Part shown: one piece after another, positions 51,701 through 60,726 of the stretch | Layout of the letters: each line of letters begins with the position of its first letter | Numbering within the stretch: the stretch's first letter is position 1 | NCBI RefSeq assembly: GCF_028613635.1 | Contig: NZ_JAQRMY010000005.1 | Coordinates: forward strand, 124,001-188,000 | Reading direction: 5' to 3' | Source of the DNA: Devosia sp. ZB163 | Lineage (GTDB): Bacteria; Pseudomonadota; Alphaproteobacteria; Rhizobiales; Devosiaceae | Length of the DNA stretch: 64,000 bases | Position numbers and translations under genes: made by a program | The notes under the pieces: model-generated | Databases searched by the model: none | Told to the model about the DNA's origin: nothing | The model's input: only the letters and a program-made list of their open reading frames with translations

Positions 51701-52543
51701 ATGTACCTGAATACACACCAACGGGTGCGGGCCCCGATCCTTCCCGTGCTTGCAGCGTCGCTACTGATGTCGGTGCTGACGGCAGCGGCGCAGGAGGCAG
51801 CGCCCGCAAAGCCGATTGAGAAGGCCCTTGCCCCGCTCCAGGAAAAGGCCGAGGCCGACAAAATCGAGCCGGCGTCGGTCGAGGCACTGGAGGCGATGGG
51901 AGCCTATCTCGCCGACCTCAAGAACTTCACGCTCAAGAGCGATTTCGAAACCCAGATGGCCCTCGACAACGACCAGGTCATCGATATTACCGGCACCACG
52001 AACTACGAAGTCCGGCGTCCGGATGGCCTGCGCGCGACAGTCGAGAGCGAACTGGGCTCGCGCGAGTTCATCTATGATGGCAAGCAACTGACCGTGGTCG
52101 ATCCGCCCGACAAGGTCTACGGCAGGGCCGAGGTGGCCCCGACCATCAAGGGGATGCTCGAGCAGGTCAGCTACCATCTCGGCATCGACCTGCCGCTGTC
52201 GGACCTGTTCAATTTCGGCACGCCAGACGCGGCCGAGAACATCATCACCGAAGGCTTCCTCGTCAGCTCGGCCAAGGTCGACGACATCCCAGTCAAACAC
52301 TGGGCTTATCGCACAGCCGGCAAGGATTTCGAGCTCTGGATTCAGGACGGCGATACGCCGCTCCCGCTTCGCGTCGTGGTTCTCGACGACACGATCCCGG
52401 CTCGCCCGCGCTTCGAGGCCAACCTCGAATGGGCGCCCAATGTCGAGGTGGCCAGCTCGGAGTTCGAGTTCACGCCCCCGGACGACTACGAGGAGATCGG
52501 TTTTGTCATGCAGACGGCCGAAGCCGGGGAGCCCGCCAAATGA
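51701..52543 (+). CDS. DUF2092 family exported protein
   Basis: A 280-residue exported protein. Residues 1-30 form the signal peptide (ILPVLAASLLMSVLTAAAQ). The mature part contains ALEAMGAYLADLKNFTLKSD, RRPDGLRATVESELGSREFIYDGKQL and TIKGMLEQVSYHLGIDLPLSDLF (about 140-162). This is the DUF2092 pattern, related to LolA/LolB-type half-barrels that bind lipid groups in the periplasm. The last four bases overlap the glycine-rich gene (ATGA), so the two proteins are made together. Confidence 0.9.
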   Translation: MYLNTHQRVRAPILPVLAASLLMSVLTAAAQEAAPAKPIEKALAPLQEKAEADKIEPASVEALEAMGAYLADLKNFTLKSDFETQMALDNDQVIDITGTTNYEVRRPDGLRATVESELGSREFIYDGKQLTVVDPPDKVYGRAEVAPTIKGMLEQVSYHLGIDLPLSDLFNFGTPDAAENIITEGFLVSSAKVDDIPVKHWAYRTAGKDFELWIQDGDTPLPLRVVVLDDTIPARPRFEANLEWAPNVEVASSEFEFTPPDDYEEIGFVMQTAEAGEPAK

Positions 52544-53103
52544 GTGCGTCAAACCTTACCTTCAAACCCCGTCCGGTCATGGCGGTGGTGACTGCCATTC
52601 TCATCGGCCTCGTCCTGTCAGTTCCGGCTGACGCTCGACCGGGCGGCGGTGGCGGGGGCGGTGGCCGCGGCGGTGGTGGTGGTGGCTTCGGCGGAGGGGG
52701 CGGCTTCAGTGGCGGCCATGGAGGCGGCAATTTCAGCGGCAATTTCGGTGGTGGCGGTTCGGGCTTCTCGCGCCCGGCCAACGTCGGCGGTGGCGGCATC
52801 AGTTCGCGGCCGCGTCCCGAACAACCCATCGTGAAACCGCCCGGCAATCGCCCCGACCGCCCGAACCGGCCTGATCACCCCAACCGCCCGAACGTTCCGT
52901 GGATACCCGGGGCCGGTATCTGGTGGGGCGCCCAGATTTCCGACGACTACTGGGATGATCTGAACGTGGTCTACAACCTGCCCAACAGCTGCCAGCAGGT
53001 GCGGGTCAATGACCAGCGCTATATCCGTTGCTCCAACGGCTGGTACCAGAAGGTGTTCAACGGCAATCAGGTGGCCTACGCCGCCGTTGCGGCGCCGCGC
53101 TGA
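52540..53103 (+). CDS. Glycine-rich exported protein
   Basis: A 187-residue protein. After a signal peptide (about 14-32, VMAVVTAILIGLVLSVPADA) comes a roughly 55-residue stretch of Gly with scattered Phe, Ser, His and Asn. A Pro/Arg/Asn-rich segment follows (RPDRPNRPDHPNRPN). The C-terminal 75 residues form a small domain with two Cys (PNSCQQVRVNDQRYIRCSNG), probably disulfide-bonded. It is coupled to the DUF2092 gene. Cell-surface or envelope location is likely; function unknown. Confidence 0.82.
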   Translation: MSASNLTFKPRPVMAVVTAILIGLVLSVPADARPGGGGGGGGRGGGGGGFGGGGGFSGGHGGGNFSGNFGGGGSGFSRPANVGGGGISSRPRPEQPIVKPPGNRPDRPNRPDHPNRPNVPWIPGAGIWWGAQISDDYWDDLNVVYNLPNSCQQVRVNDQRYIRCSNGWYQKVFNGNQVAYAAVAAPR

Positions 53104-53113
53104 CCGAAGATGG

Positions 53114-53154
53114 CGTTGCCACGATGCCCTCGCTAGGCGCGCGTCGTGGCAACG
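53114..53154 (+). promoter_or_regulatory. Perfect 11-bp inverted repeat covering the channel start codon
   Basis: CGTTGCCACGA (53114-53124) and TCGTGGCAACG (53144-53154) pair perfectly around 19 bases. The right arm contains the GTG start (53146) of the channel gene. It could block translation initiation, act as a temperature or ion-sensitive switch, or end the upstream transcript. Confidence 0.45.
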
Positions 53155-53595
53155 ATCCTTCACTTTAGCCTGGGCTTCGCGACCGTCGGGACCACCGTCG
53201 TCCTGCACCTTGTCGGGCTTGCGCTGATCCTGCGACTGCTCGAGCTGTGCAAGGAGCGGCTGAAGCGGACCCGGATCATGCAGATGATCCTCATGGGTTC
53301 GGTCGTCTGCGGCATTCTCGCGCTGCACATGGCCGAGATCAGCGTTTACGCACTGATCTTCTGGCTCGGTGGGGCCCTCGCGCCCTATGACATCGCCCTC
53401 TACTTTTCGGCGACGACGTTCACCACCATCGGCTATGGCGACGTGACTGTTGACGGAGCGTGGCGCCTGTTTGCCGCCCTCGAGGGACTGACCGGGATCA
53501 CACTCGTTGGATGGTCGGTGGCGTTCCTCGTGACAGTGGTGCGTCGGCTGGACCAGTGGCTGGGGGCCCAGTCACCCGGACGTCTGCGCCGGTGA
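53146..53595 (+). CDS. Two-helix potassium channel family protein
   Basis: A 149-residue ion-channel (KcsA-type pore) protein. The selectivity filter is FTTIGYGDVTVDG (about residues 91-103), flanked by a pore helix (LYFSATTF) and an outer and inner helix. An extra N-terminal helix (TVVLHLVGLALILRLLELC) precedes a basic loop, so there are about three to four membrane segments. GTG is the only reasonable start. Its last 24 bases overlap the 3' end of glsA on the other strand. It may contribute to charge balance during acid stress. Confidence 0.9.
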   Translation: MATILHFSLGFATVGTTVVLHLVGLALILRLLELCKERLKRTRIMQMILMGSVVCGILALHMAEISVYALIFWLGGALAPYDIALYFSATTFTTIGYGDVTVDGAWRLFAALEGLTGITLVGWSVAFLVTVVRRLDQWLGAQSPGRLRR

Positions 53596-54564
53596 CGAAA
53601 CGAAGAGGTCGAGCCCGAGGTGCTGTGACAGGTACTTCGCTACCAACTGGCCCTTGATGCTGTTGCCGGCGGTATCGAGCAGCGGCGCGAACGTGCCGAG
53701 CCCGCCCTTGCCCGGCGAAACGGCGACGATGCCGCCGCTGATGCCACTCTTGCCGGGCAGCCCGATCTCATACAGCCAGTCTCCCGAGGTCTCGTAGAGT
53801 CCGGCGGTGGCCATCACTGCCAGCGTGTAGTGACAGACCAAGGGATCGATCACCCGTTGCCGCGTCACTGGATTGACGCCGCCGCTGGCAAGTGTTGCGC
53901 CCATCACGGCGAGGTCGCGGGCGGTGACGTTGAGGCAGCACTGGCGGGTGTAGAGATCTACCGCCTGCATCGGGTCGCAGTAGATTCCGCCGAGGCCATG
54001 GAGGATCTGGGCGAGGCCGCGGTTGCGGAAGTTGGTGGTGGAGGCCGAGGCGAATACCTCGTCGTCGAGTGCTAACTCGCGCCCGGCGAACTCGGAGAGG
54101 CCGGCGCGAAGGAAATCCCATTTGTCCTCCGCACTGTCCCCCGGCGCGAGGCTGGTCGTCGCCATGGCGCCGCTGTTGACCATTGGATTGGTGTGCCCGC
54201 CTGGGTTGCGCTCGAGCGGCGCGGCGGAGTTGAAGGCAGAACCGGTGGCGTTCACGCCGAGCTTCTGGCGGGCCGCGGTCGGTCCGATCTGCTCGCAGAT
54301 GAGGGCGAAGACGAAGGGCTTGGAGATACTCATCAGCGTGAACTCGTGGTTCATGTCGCCGACCCCGTAGGTCTCGCCGTTGGTGGCCGCGATACAAATG
54401 CCGAAGAGGTCCTCCTGGGCGCGTGCCAGGGCAGGGTAGACCTGCGAGCGCTCACCCTCGGTGTTGTCGCGCACCAGCATGTGGGCTCGCTCGACGATCT
54501 GCCGGACATCGACCGGCGACGGCAACTGGCCGGTCGAAACGTAGGGGCGCGCCTCGTGGATCAT
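53572..54564 (-). CDS. glsA: Glutaminase A
   Basis: Hydrolyses glutamine to glutamate and ammonia. The 330 residues are a serine-dependent beta-lactamase-like fold with catalytic Ser79 and Lys82 (FTLMSISKPF). Also present are the substrate-binding RNPGGHTNPMVNSGA, and GKSGISGGIVAVSPG near the C-terminus. E. coli YbaS of this family is an acid-resistance enzyme: the ammonia takes up protons and leaves as a gas. It is the last gene of the minus-strand run aspT, decarboxylase, Ca2+/H+ exchanger, glsA (20-base gap), which supports an acid-response role here. Confidence 0.95.
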   Translation of the reverse strand: MIHEARPYVSTGQLPSPVDVRQIVERAHMLVRDNTEGERSQVYPALARAQEDLFGICIAATNGETYGVGDMNHEFTLMSISKPFVFALICEQIGPTAARQKLGVNATGSAFNSAAPLERNPGGHTNPMVNSGAMATTSLAPGDSAEDKWDFLRAGLSEFAGRELALDDEVFASASTTNFRNRGLAQILHGLGGIYCDPMQAVDLYTRQCCLNVTARDLAVMGATLASGGVNPVTRQRVIDPLVCHYTLAVMATAGLYETSGDWLYEIGLPGKSGISGGIVAVSPGKGGLGTFAPLLDTAGNSIKGQLVAKYLSQHLGLDLFVSSPAQTSG

Positions 54565-54584
54565 CTGACCGCACTCCGTCGCGA

Positions 54585-55679
54585 CTAGGCAGCAGGCGGC
54601 GGGAGCAGGAACAGGGTGATCCCGAAGATGCCGTAGACCATCAGCAGGAGCACCCCCGGATACCAGGCGGACCGTCCGCTGCCGCTGACGAGGATCGCCG
54701 TAAGCGTGGCGAGGAACATCATCAGGACTGCGCCCGGCCAGAACAGCATATCCATTGGATGCGGGCCGATGAAGTAGCTGAGGATCAGCAGGACCGGCGC
54801 AACGAACAGCGCGATCTGGGCGGCACTGCCCAGCGCAATGCCGACGCTGAGATCCAGCCGGTTCTTGCGGGCGGCGGTGAAGGCGGAGAGGATTTCGGCC
54901 GCTGCGCCGACGATGGCGACGACGATGAAGCCGACGAACGCCGGCGACATGCCCAGCGTCTCTGCCGCGTGCTCCAGCGACGCAACGAAAACGTGGCTGA
55001 CGAGCGCGACGACGATGGTGATGCCAACGAGCATGATCAGCGCAATGCCGAGGCGCCAGGGATGCTCGTCGGCCTCCCCGTGGTCGCGCGAGCCGAAGAA
55101 GCCCTTGTGGGTCTTCAGCGCAAAGAACATGCCGAGGCCGTAGGCAATCATGAGCAGGACCGCGATGCCGAGGCTGATGTCCTGGATGTAGCCGCCGGGC
55201 GGCGCGCGTTCGGCGTTGGCGACAGCCGACGGGACGATCAGCGCGACTGTGGCAAGGAAGAGCAAGGAGGCCTGGAAGCGGGCACTGGTGCTGTTGAACT
55301 CCTGCACGTGGTGCCTGAGCCCGCCGATCAGGAACGACCCCCCCAGCATGAACAGCGAGTTGGTGACGATTGCGCCGGCGATCGTCGCCTTGACGAGGAG
55401 GTACTGGCCGGCCGCCAGCGCTGTCAGCGCGATCACCATTTCGGTAAGGTTGCCGAGCGAGGCGTTGAGCAGCCCTCCCACCGTGTCACCCGTACTGTGC
55501 GCGACGGACTCGGTCGCCTTGCTCATCAGGGCGGCCAGCGGGACGATGGCGAGCACGGACAGGATAAACAGCCAGGTGTGCTGATCCGGCCAGAGCACCT
55601 CGGCAACGAAAACGATGGGGACGAAGACGAGCAGCCAGAGCAGCGGCGTCTGGATGATGTCCTTGATCACCTGGCCCAA
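54585..55679 (-). CDS. Ca2+/H+ (cation/proton) exchanger, ChaA/y4hA type
   Basis: A 364-residue antiporter with about eleven helices. The two inverted alpha-repeat motifs of the CaCA superfamily are visible: LNASLGNLTEMVIALTALAA (about 88-107) and IVGAAAEILSAFTAARKNRL, with the key acidic residues. LGSAAQIALFVAPVL follows the second repeat. ChaA-type proteins exchange Ca2+, Na+ or K+ for H+. It lies between the decarboxylase (53 bases) and glsA (20 bases), in one apparent operon. Its direction of action under acid stress is unclear. Confidence 0.92.
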   Translation of the reverse strand: MGQVIKDIIQTPLLWLLVFVPIVFVAEVLWPDQHTWLFILSVLAIVPLAALMSKATESVAHSTGDTVGGLLNASLGNLTEMVIALTALAAGQYLLVKATIAGAIVTNSLFMLGGSFLIGGLRHHVQEFNSTSARFQASLLFLATVALIVPSAVANAERAPPGGYIQDISLGIAVLLMIAYGLGMFFALKTHKGFFGSRDHGEADEHPWRLGIALIMLVGITIVVALVSHVFVASLEHAAETLGMSPAFVGFIVVAIVGAAAEILSAFTAARKNRLDLSVGIALGSAAQIALFVAPVLLILSYFIGPHPMDMLFWPGAVLMMFLATLTAILVSGSGRSAWYPGVLLLMVYGIFGITLFLLPPPAA

Positions 55680-55732
55680 CGGGGGTCTCCTTGTGGGAAG
55701 GGGCCCGCGCGTCGCGCGTGCCCCGAGAGCGG

Positions 55733-58597
55733 TCAGTGCGTGGTGCGGTTACGCGCGGCTGGCCTGCGGGCCTTGGCGCGTGGTGTCGCGGCTGCGGCGA
55801 CGACCGGGATCACCTTGGCCGGGCGCTCGGTGCGTCCGTTCGGGCGCTTGGCGGCTGTCGCGGATTTGGGGGTCGCCGCAGGCTTGCCGGCCGTCGCGGA
55901 CCTAGTGGCGCCCGCCATCTTGATGAGCTTGAGGCCGCGCGCCTTCTCGTAGCCGTGGATCTCCTTCACATCGAGCTTGCGCATGAAGTCGATGGTTTCC
56001 TTGGTGATCACCTGGCCCGGTACCATGATGGGGAAACCTGGCGGGTAGGGGATGACGAAGTTGGCCGAGACCATGTCGGGGCCTTCCTTCAGGCGCCGAT
56101 CGCATTCGGGGCCGATGAGCGGCACGTACTCGGTGCCGGCCATGTCGTAGGCGCCATAGAAGGCCGAGCGCATATCGCCTTCCGGCGTCAGCTTGCCGGC
56201 GTCCTTGCGGTAGGCCGCATGGAAGTGGGAGAAGTTCGGCAGGTCGGGTACGTCGGTCATCAGCGCCTTGACGCGGGCCGCTAGCGCCTGGCGCGCCCCG
56301 TCACCGCCTTCGGCGAGCTGGTCCTCGATCCCCTCGCAGATCTCGAGCAGGGCGCGGATCAGGTGGGCGATGTCGCTGCGCGTGTTGTTGATGTTGGACT
56401 GCAGCAGCACTGAGTTGCGCGACGTCTTGTTGAGCTGGATGTTGTAGCGGTCGGTCAGCAGCGCCTTGAACTGGGTGCCGTCGAACCCGGCCGTGCCACA
56501 GACGAGAGTCAGCCGCGTCGGGTCGAGGCAGAACTCGTCTTCATGCATGCTCTTGATCTGGGTCGCCCAGGTAGTCTTGTCGGCGAGGAAGTCGGTGAAG
56601 CCGCTCTTCCGGTACTCGGCCGGCACCATGGCGTCGGCGCCCAGGACCTTGAAGTATTTCGAGATCACGGGATGGGCGTTGACCTCGCGACGGATGGCGA
56701 GCGCGATCTCGATGGCATTGAGCACGAGGCCGTAGCCCTCGAGTTCCATCTGCCGGCGCGCGACATCGAGTGCGGCAATGAGCTGCTGGTTGGGGCTGGT
56801 GGAGGCATGCGTGAAAACGGCTTCCTTGAACTGCGCTTCGACCGTGTGGAACTCCACGTCCTTGACCAGCACCATCGAACCCTGACGCAGGGCCGACATC
56901 GACTTGTGGGTCGAGTTGGTCTGGTAAACGCGGATCCGCACCTTGGAGGGATCGGGGATCAGTCGGGTCGCGAGCAGCTTTTCGACCGATGGATTGGGCC
57001 CGAGCTCGATCTGCTGGCGGGCATAGGCTTCCTGCGAGCCGGGCTCCCTGATCCAGTCCTCGATGGCCTGTGCGGCCCCCATCGCGGTGCGGGGGCGCAG
57101 GATCGGCGAGAAGCGGGCAAAGCCGAACCAGGCCTCATCCCAGAGGAACACGAGGTCGGGCTTGATGGCGAGGCATTCCTCCATCACCCGGCGGACATTG
57201 TAGATATGTCCGTCGAAGGTGCAGTTAGTGAGGTCCAGCATCTTGACGCGGTCGAGCCGGCCTTCATCCCTCGCCGCGAGCAGCGCCTTCTTGATCGTCG
57301 ACAGCGGGACGGCGCCGTACATCGAGTACTCCGTCATCGGGAAGGCCTCGACATAGAGCGGCTGGCCGCCGGCCAGCACGAGCCCGTAGTGGTGCGACTT
57401 GTGGCAGTTGCGGTCGAGGATGACGATGTCGCCCGGCGCGATCAGCGCCTGGTGCACCATCTTGTTGGAGGTGCTGGTGCCGTTGGTGACGAAGAACACC
57501 CGGTCGGCGCCGAAGGCGCGGGCAGCCATGTCCTGGGCGCGTTTGATGTTGCCGGTGGGCTCGAGCAGGCTGTCGAGGCCGCCGGTCGTGGCGCTGCTTT
57601 CGGCAAGGAACAGGTTGATGCCGTAGAACTCGCCCATGTCGCGGATCCAGTCGGACTTGAACACCGACTTGCCGCGGGCGATGGGCAGGGCGTGGAAGGT
57701 GCTGATGGGCCGCTGGGCGTATTTCTTGAGATTGTCGAAGAAGGGCGAGACGAAGCGATCGTCTATGCCCTCGAGGATCGAGAGATGGAGCTCCAGTGGC
57801 TCCTCGACGGCGTAGAGAACGCGCCGCAGCGCCGATGCTCGAGGATCTCCGGCCAGCATTTCGACGCGACGGTCGGACAGCAGGTAGATGTCGAGCTCCG
57901 GCCGCACGTGCTTGATCGCGTTGGCCAGCGCCAGCGCCAGGTCGGGATCGTCCGCCATGGATTCGTCGAGGCCCATATTGGAGAGCACGTCGCGCAGGAT
58001 CGGCGCCGGGTGGCGCGAGGCATAGGCGAAGCCCTCGACGATGGTCACGGCATTGATGTCGGGATTGATGATCGCGGCGCAGAAGGCGTCCTCGAAGCTG
58101 CCGACCGGCACCACCTCGTAGACGAAGCGATCTTCGGGACGGCGAAGCCGGCGCATCTCGGCGATCCGGTGAGCGTCGCGCGTGCCATCGCCCGGGGCAA
58201 CGAGGAGCATCTCGAAGTAGGGCCGCTTGGCGGTGCGGCCGAGGACCGAGGGCAACAGTTCGGCTGCCGTCTCGGCACCATCGCTGGGCGTGTCCCACTC
58301 GGATGGATCGCTCTTGAACGAGCGTGTGGCAATGGCGAGCGACAGGCGCCGGGCGAGGTCGGAAAACCCGGTGGCATCGCCGCCGCGCAGCCGATCCCTC
58401 AGCGCCGACATCAGCCTGCCGCCAGGGAAGGCGTGGAAGTCCTCCATCGGGCCGAGCTCGTCGAGCGCGGCTTCGACTTCCCCGGCGACAGGCTTGCCCG
58501 CTGCCCAGGACCTGGCGGTGGCGACCAGGTCGCGCCAACGGTCGGCGCGGGCTGCCGGCATAGAGAAGAAGTGGTCGATGCGATGATCCGATGCCAT
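55733..58597 (-). CDS. Orn/Lys/Arg decarboxylase family protein with basic C-terminal tail
   Basis: A 954-residue fold-type I PLP decarboxylase. The N-terminal wing/receiver-like domain (about 60-300) is followed by the catalytic core: FFVTNGTSTSNKMVHQALI, DRNCHKSHHYGLVLAGG, FLWDEAWFGFARF and the PLP Lys565 in NSTHKSMSALRQGSM. The C-terminal domain ends near EIHGYEKARGLKLIKMA. Such enzymes consume a proton per amino acid and release CO2 and a polyamine. Exactly which amino acid is used is uncertain. About 59 extra residues of Ala, Lys, Arg, Pro and Thr form an unusual tail. ATG 58597 was chosen over an upstream TTG. Confidence 0.92.
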   Translation of the reverse strand: MASDHRIDHFFSMPAARADRWRDLVATARSWAAGKPVAGEVEAALDELGPMEDFHAFPGGRLMSALRDRLRGGDATGFSDLARRLSLAIATRSFKSDPSEWDTPSDGAETAAELLPSVLGRTAKRPYFEMLLVAPGDGTRDAHRIAEMRRLRRPEDRFVYEVVPVGSFEDAFCAAIINPDINAVTIVEGFAYASRHPAPILRDVLSNMGLDESMADDPDLALALANAIKHVRPELDIYLLSDRRVEMLAGDPRASALRRVLYAVEEPLELHLSILEGIDDRFVSPFFDNLKKYAQRPISTFHALPIARGKSVFKSDWIRDMGEFYGINLFLAESSATTGGLDSLLEPTGNIKRAQDMAARAFGADRVFFVTNGTSTSNKMVHQALIAPGDIVILDRNCHKSHHYGLVLAGGQPLYVEAFPMTEYSMYGAVPLSTIKKALLAARDEGRLDRVKMLDLTNCTFDGHIYNVRRVMEECLAIKPDLVFLWDEAWFGFARFSPILRPRTAMGAAQAIEDWIREPGSQEAYARQQIELGPNPSVEKLLATRLIPDPSKVRIRVYQTNSTHKSMSALRQGSMVLVKDVEFHTVEAQFKEAVFTHASTSPNQQLIAALDVARRQMELEGYGLVLNAIEIALAIRREVNAHPVISKYFKVLGADAMVPAEYRKSGFTDFLADKTTWATQIKSMHEDEFCLDPTRLTLVCGTAGFDGTQFKALLTDRYNIQLNKTSRNSVLLQSNINNTRSDIAHLIRALLEICEGIEDQLAEGGDGARQALAARVKALMTDVPDLPNFSHFHAAYRKDAGKLTPEGDMRSAFYGAYDMAGTEYVPLIGPECDRRLKEGPDMVSANFVIPYPPGFPIMVPGQVITKETIDFMRKLDVKEIHGYEKARGLKLIKMAGATRSATAGKPAATPKSATAAKRPNGRTERPAKVIPVVAAAATPRAKARRPAARNRTTH

Positions 58598-58670
58598 TGG
58601 AATACCGTCCAATCCTGAGACTCGATGCGTGGTTCGATGGTTGGAAGAGGCGGGCGGCGCGGGCCGCCCG

Positions 58671-60362
58671 CTAGCTCATCAGCATGATGATGACCATGCC
58701 CCACACCGTCAGCAGCGTGTTCCCCACGGCATAGGTCACGGTGTAGCCGAGGCCGGGGATCTGGCTCTTGGCGCGGTCGTTGATCATGCCGAGGGATGCG
58801 GTGGTCGTGCGGGCGCCGGAGCAGGCGCCGAGCAGGATCGCCGGGTGGAACTTGAAGATGTACTTGCCCACGTACATGGCGAGGATCAGCGGGATGGTCG
58901 TCGCGACGATGCCCCACAGGAACAGGCCGAAGCCGAGCTTCTGCAGGCCCGCCACGAAATTGGGCCCGGCCGTGATGCCAACCACCGCGATGAAGATGTT
59001 GAGGCCGACCGAGTTCATGAACCAAACGGTCGAGCTCGGAATGCGGCCGAAGCTGGGACGCACCGAGCGCAGCCAGCCGAACACGATGCCGGCGATGAGC
59101 GCACCGCCCGAGGTGCTCAAGGTCAGCGGGATGCCGCCGACATTGGCGACGAGCGAGCCGACGAGCGCACCGACGACGATCGCCGCGCTGAAGAAGGCCA
59201 CGTCGGCGACATCGCTCGGCCGGTCGACGACGCCGAGCACCTTGGCGATGGCGTTAGTGTCCTGGGTGCGTCCGACTACGGTCAGGATGTCGCCCCGGTT
59301 GATCCTGGTGTCGGCGAGGATCGGGATGTCCGTCGCTGTCGCACCCCGCACGATCTTGCGCAGGAATACGCCGCGTGCGGCAGGCCACTTGCTGAGCTCC
59401 TCGATGGTCTTGCCGTCGGCCTGCTTGGAGGTGACGAGGACGTCCACGCCTTCGATCGGCACGGCCAGCAGTTCGCCGTCATCGACCTCATCGGCCTTCT
59501 CGCCGATGAGATCGACGAGGGTTTCGCGGCGCCCGGATACGGCAAGCACGTCACCGGCCTCGATCACCATGTCGGACGTTGCCTCGACAATCTCGCCGTT
59601 GCGACGGATACGGGCGACGTAGATGCGCTGTCCGGGGAGGATGGTCTCCGCCTCGGCTACCGTCTTGCCGACCACGAGGCCGTCCTCGCGTACCTTGAAG
59701 GCGCGCAGTTCGAAGTGGTGCCAGGCCGTACCGGCTCCACCGATCTCCTTCTTGCCGCCGTGCAGCTCCTCGTAGTTCTTGCATTCCTTCTCGAGGTCGA
59801 TGCGAAGCAGGGCGGGCCCGAGCAGGGCGAGCACGATGGCCGAACCGACGGTGCCGAAAATGTAGGTGACCGCGTAGGCCACAGGCATCGCGTCGAGCAG
59901 GCGCTTGGTTTCGTCCGCAGGCAGTTCGAGGCGGTTGATGGCGTCCGTGGCAAGGCCCATCGAAGCGGAGATGGTCTGCGATCCGGCGTAGAGGCCCGCA
60001 GCCGATCCCATGTCGTAGCCGGCGACCTTCGCGACCAGCCACGGCACGATCAGGCAGAATACGCAGACCACTGCGGCGAAGATCGCTTGTGGCAGGCCGT
60101 CCTTGGCGACACCGCGCACGAATTGCGGTCCGACGCCGTAGCCGACCGCGAACAGGAACATCAGGAATACCGTCGCCTTCAGAGGCGGGGAGATTTCGAT
60201 GCCAAGCTGACCGATGATGACGGCGGCGATCAGTGTCGCGGTGACCGAGCCCAGGCCCAGTCCCTTGAAGGTGAATTTGCCGAAGTAATAGCCAATCGCC
60301 AGCGACAGGAAGATGGCGATCTCGGGGTATTTGCGCAGGGTGTCTGCGAACCACTCGAGCAC
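58671..60362 (-). CDS. aspT: Aspartate-alanine antiporter (AspT/AAEx family)
   Basis: Exchanges aspartate (in) for alanine (out). This electrogenic exchange, coupled to intracellular decarboxylation, generates proton-motive force. About 563 residues: N-terminal membrane half ([20 protein letters not shown]), two central TrkA-C/RCK domains (about 205-370, e.g. [20 protein letters not shown]), and a second membrane half with [18 protein letters not shown] and [20 protein letters not shown] 60362 has GGAGG five bases upstream and gives [17 protein letters not shown], as in AspT. It is the first gene of the minus-strand run and partners asdA at 62 kb. Confidence 0.93.
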   Translation of the reverse strand: MLEWFADTLRKYPEIAIFLSLAIGYYFGKFTFKGLGLGSVTATLIAAVIIGQLGIEISPPLKATVFLMFLFAVGYGVGPQFVRGVAKDGLPQAIFAAVVCVFCLIVPWLVAKVAGYDMGSAAGLYAGSQTISASMGLATDAINRLELPADETKRLLDAMPVAYAVTYIFGTVGSAIVLALLGPALLRIDLEKECKNYEELHGGKKEIGGAGTAWHHFELRAFKVREDGLVVGKTVAEAETILPGQRIYVARIRRNGEIVEATSDMVIEAGDVLAVSGRRETLVDLIGEKADEVDDGELLAVPIEGVDVLVTSKQADGKTIEELSKWPAARGVFLRKIVRGATATDIPILADTRINRGDILTVVGRTQDTNAIAKVLGVVDRPSDVADVAFFSAAIVVGALVGSLVANVGGIPLTLSTSGGALIAGIVFGWLRSVRPSFGRIPSSTVWFMNSVGLNIFIAVVGITAGPNFVAGLQKLGFGLFLWGIVATTIPLILAMYVGKYIFKFHPAILLGACSGARTTTASLGMINDRAKSQIPGLGYTVTYAVGNTLLTVWGMVIIMLMS

Positions 60363-60726
60363 TTGTGCCTCCACGGGAAGATCCAAGGGAAGGCAGCGAT
60401 GGCCCTGGTTAATCGCGCCACGAACGCAATCACCGCAACGGCTGTGAAGGCGCCTGCCGAGCAGCGGAGTTACAGCCTAGATACTTGTCCCTTCTGATTT
60501 ATCGGCAAAGGCTGGTCCGCTTATTTTATGCATACTTTACTGTCTGGCTTATGCGGGAAACTACAAAGCGGGCGCTAAATAGTTCACTGAATCGAGCATG
60601 TACTAAATGGCACCGAGTACGCGGCAGGGATATAGTTTGACGAGCTGCGCAAATCGCGTTCTCGTATCTGTGGCGGCTGCCGATTCGCGAGGAGTCGCAA
60701 TCGCCGGGGCAAGTTGCGAGGGGCGG
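60363..60726. other. Divergent intergenic region between aspT and the porin gene
   Basis: 364 bases without a convincing gene. The part from about 60480 to 60620 is AT-rich for this genome and should carry the divergent promoters. TTATGC occurs at 60526 and 60549 (23 bases apart), within CTTATTTTATGCATAC and GGCTTATGCGGG. I could not fix definite -35/-10 boxes. Confidence 0.5.

Noticed and set aside
60398-60496. 32-codon plus-strand frame with GGAAGG before its ATG
   Set aside because: Too short and without recognisable features, lying in the aspT leader region; kept as non-coding.
56543-60497. Two very long plus-strand frames opposite the decarboxylase and aspT
   Set aside because: Both are antisense shadows; the minus-strand genes carry active-site motifs and ribosome-binding sites.
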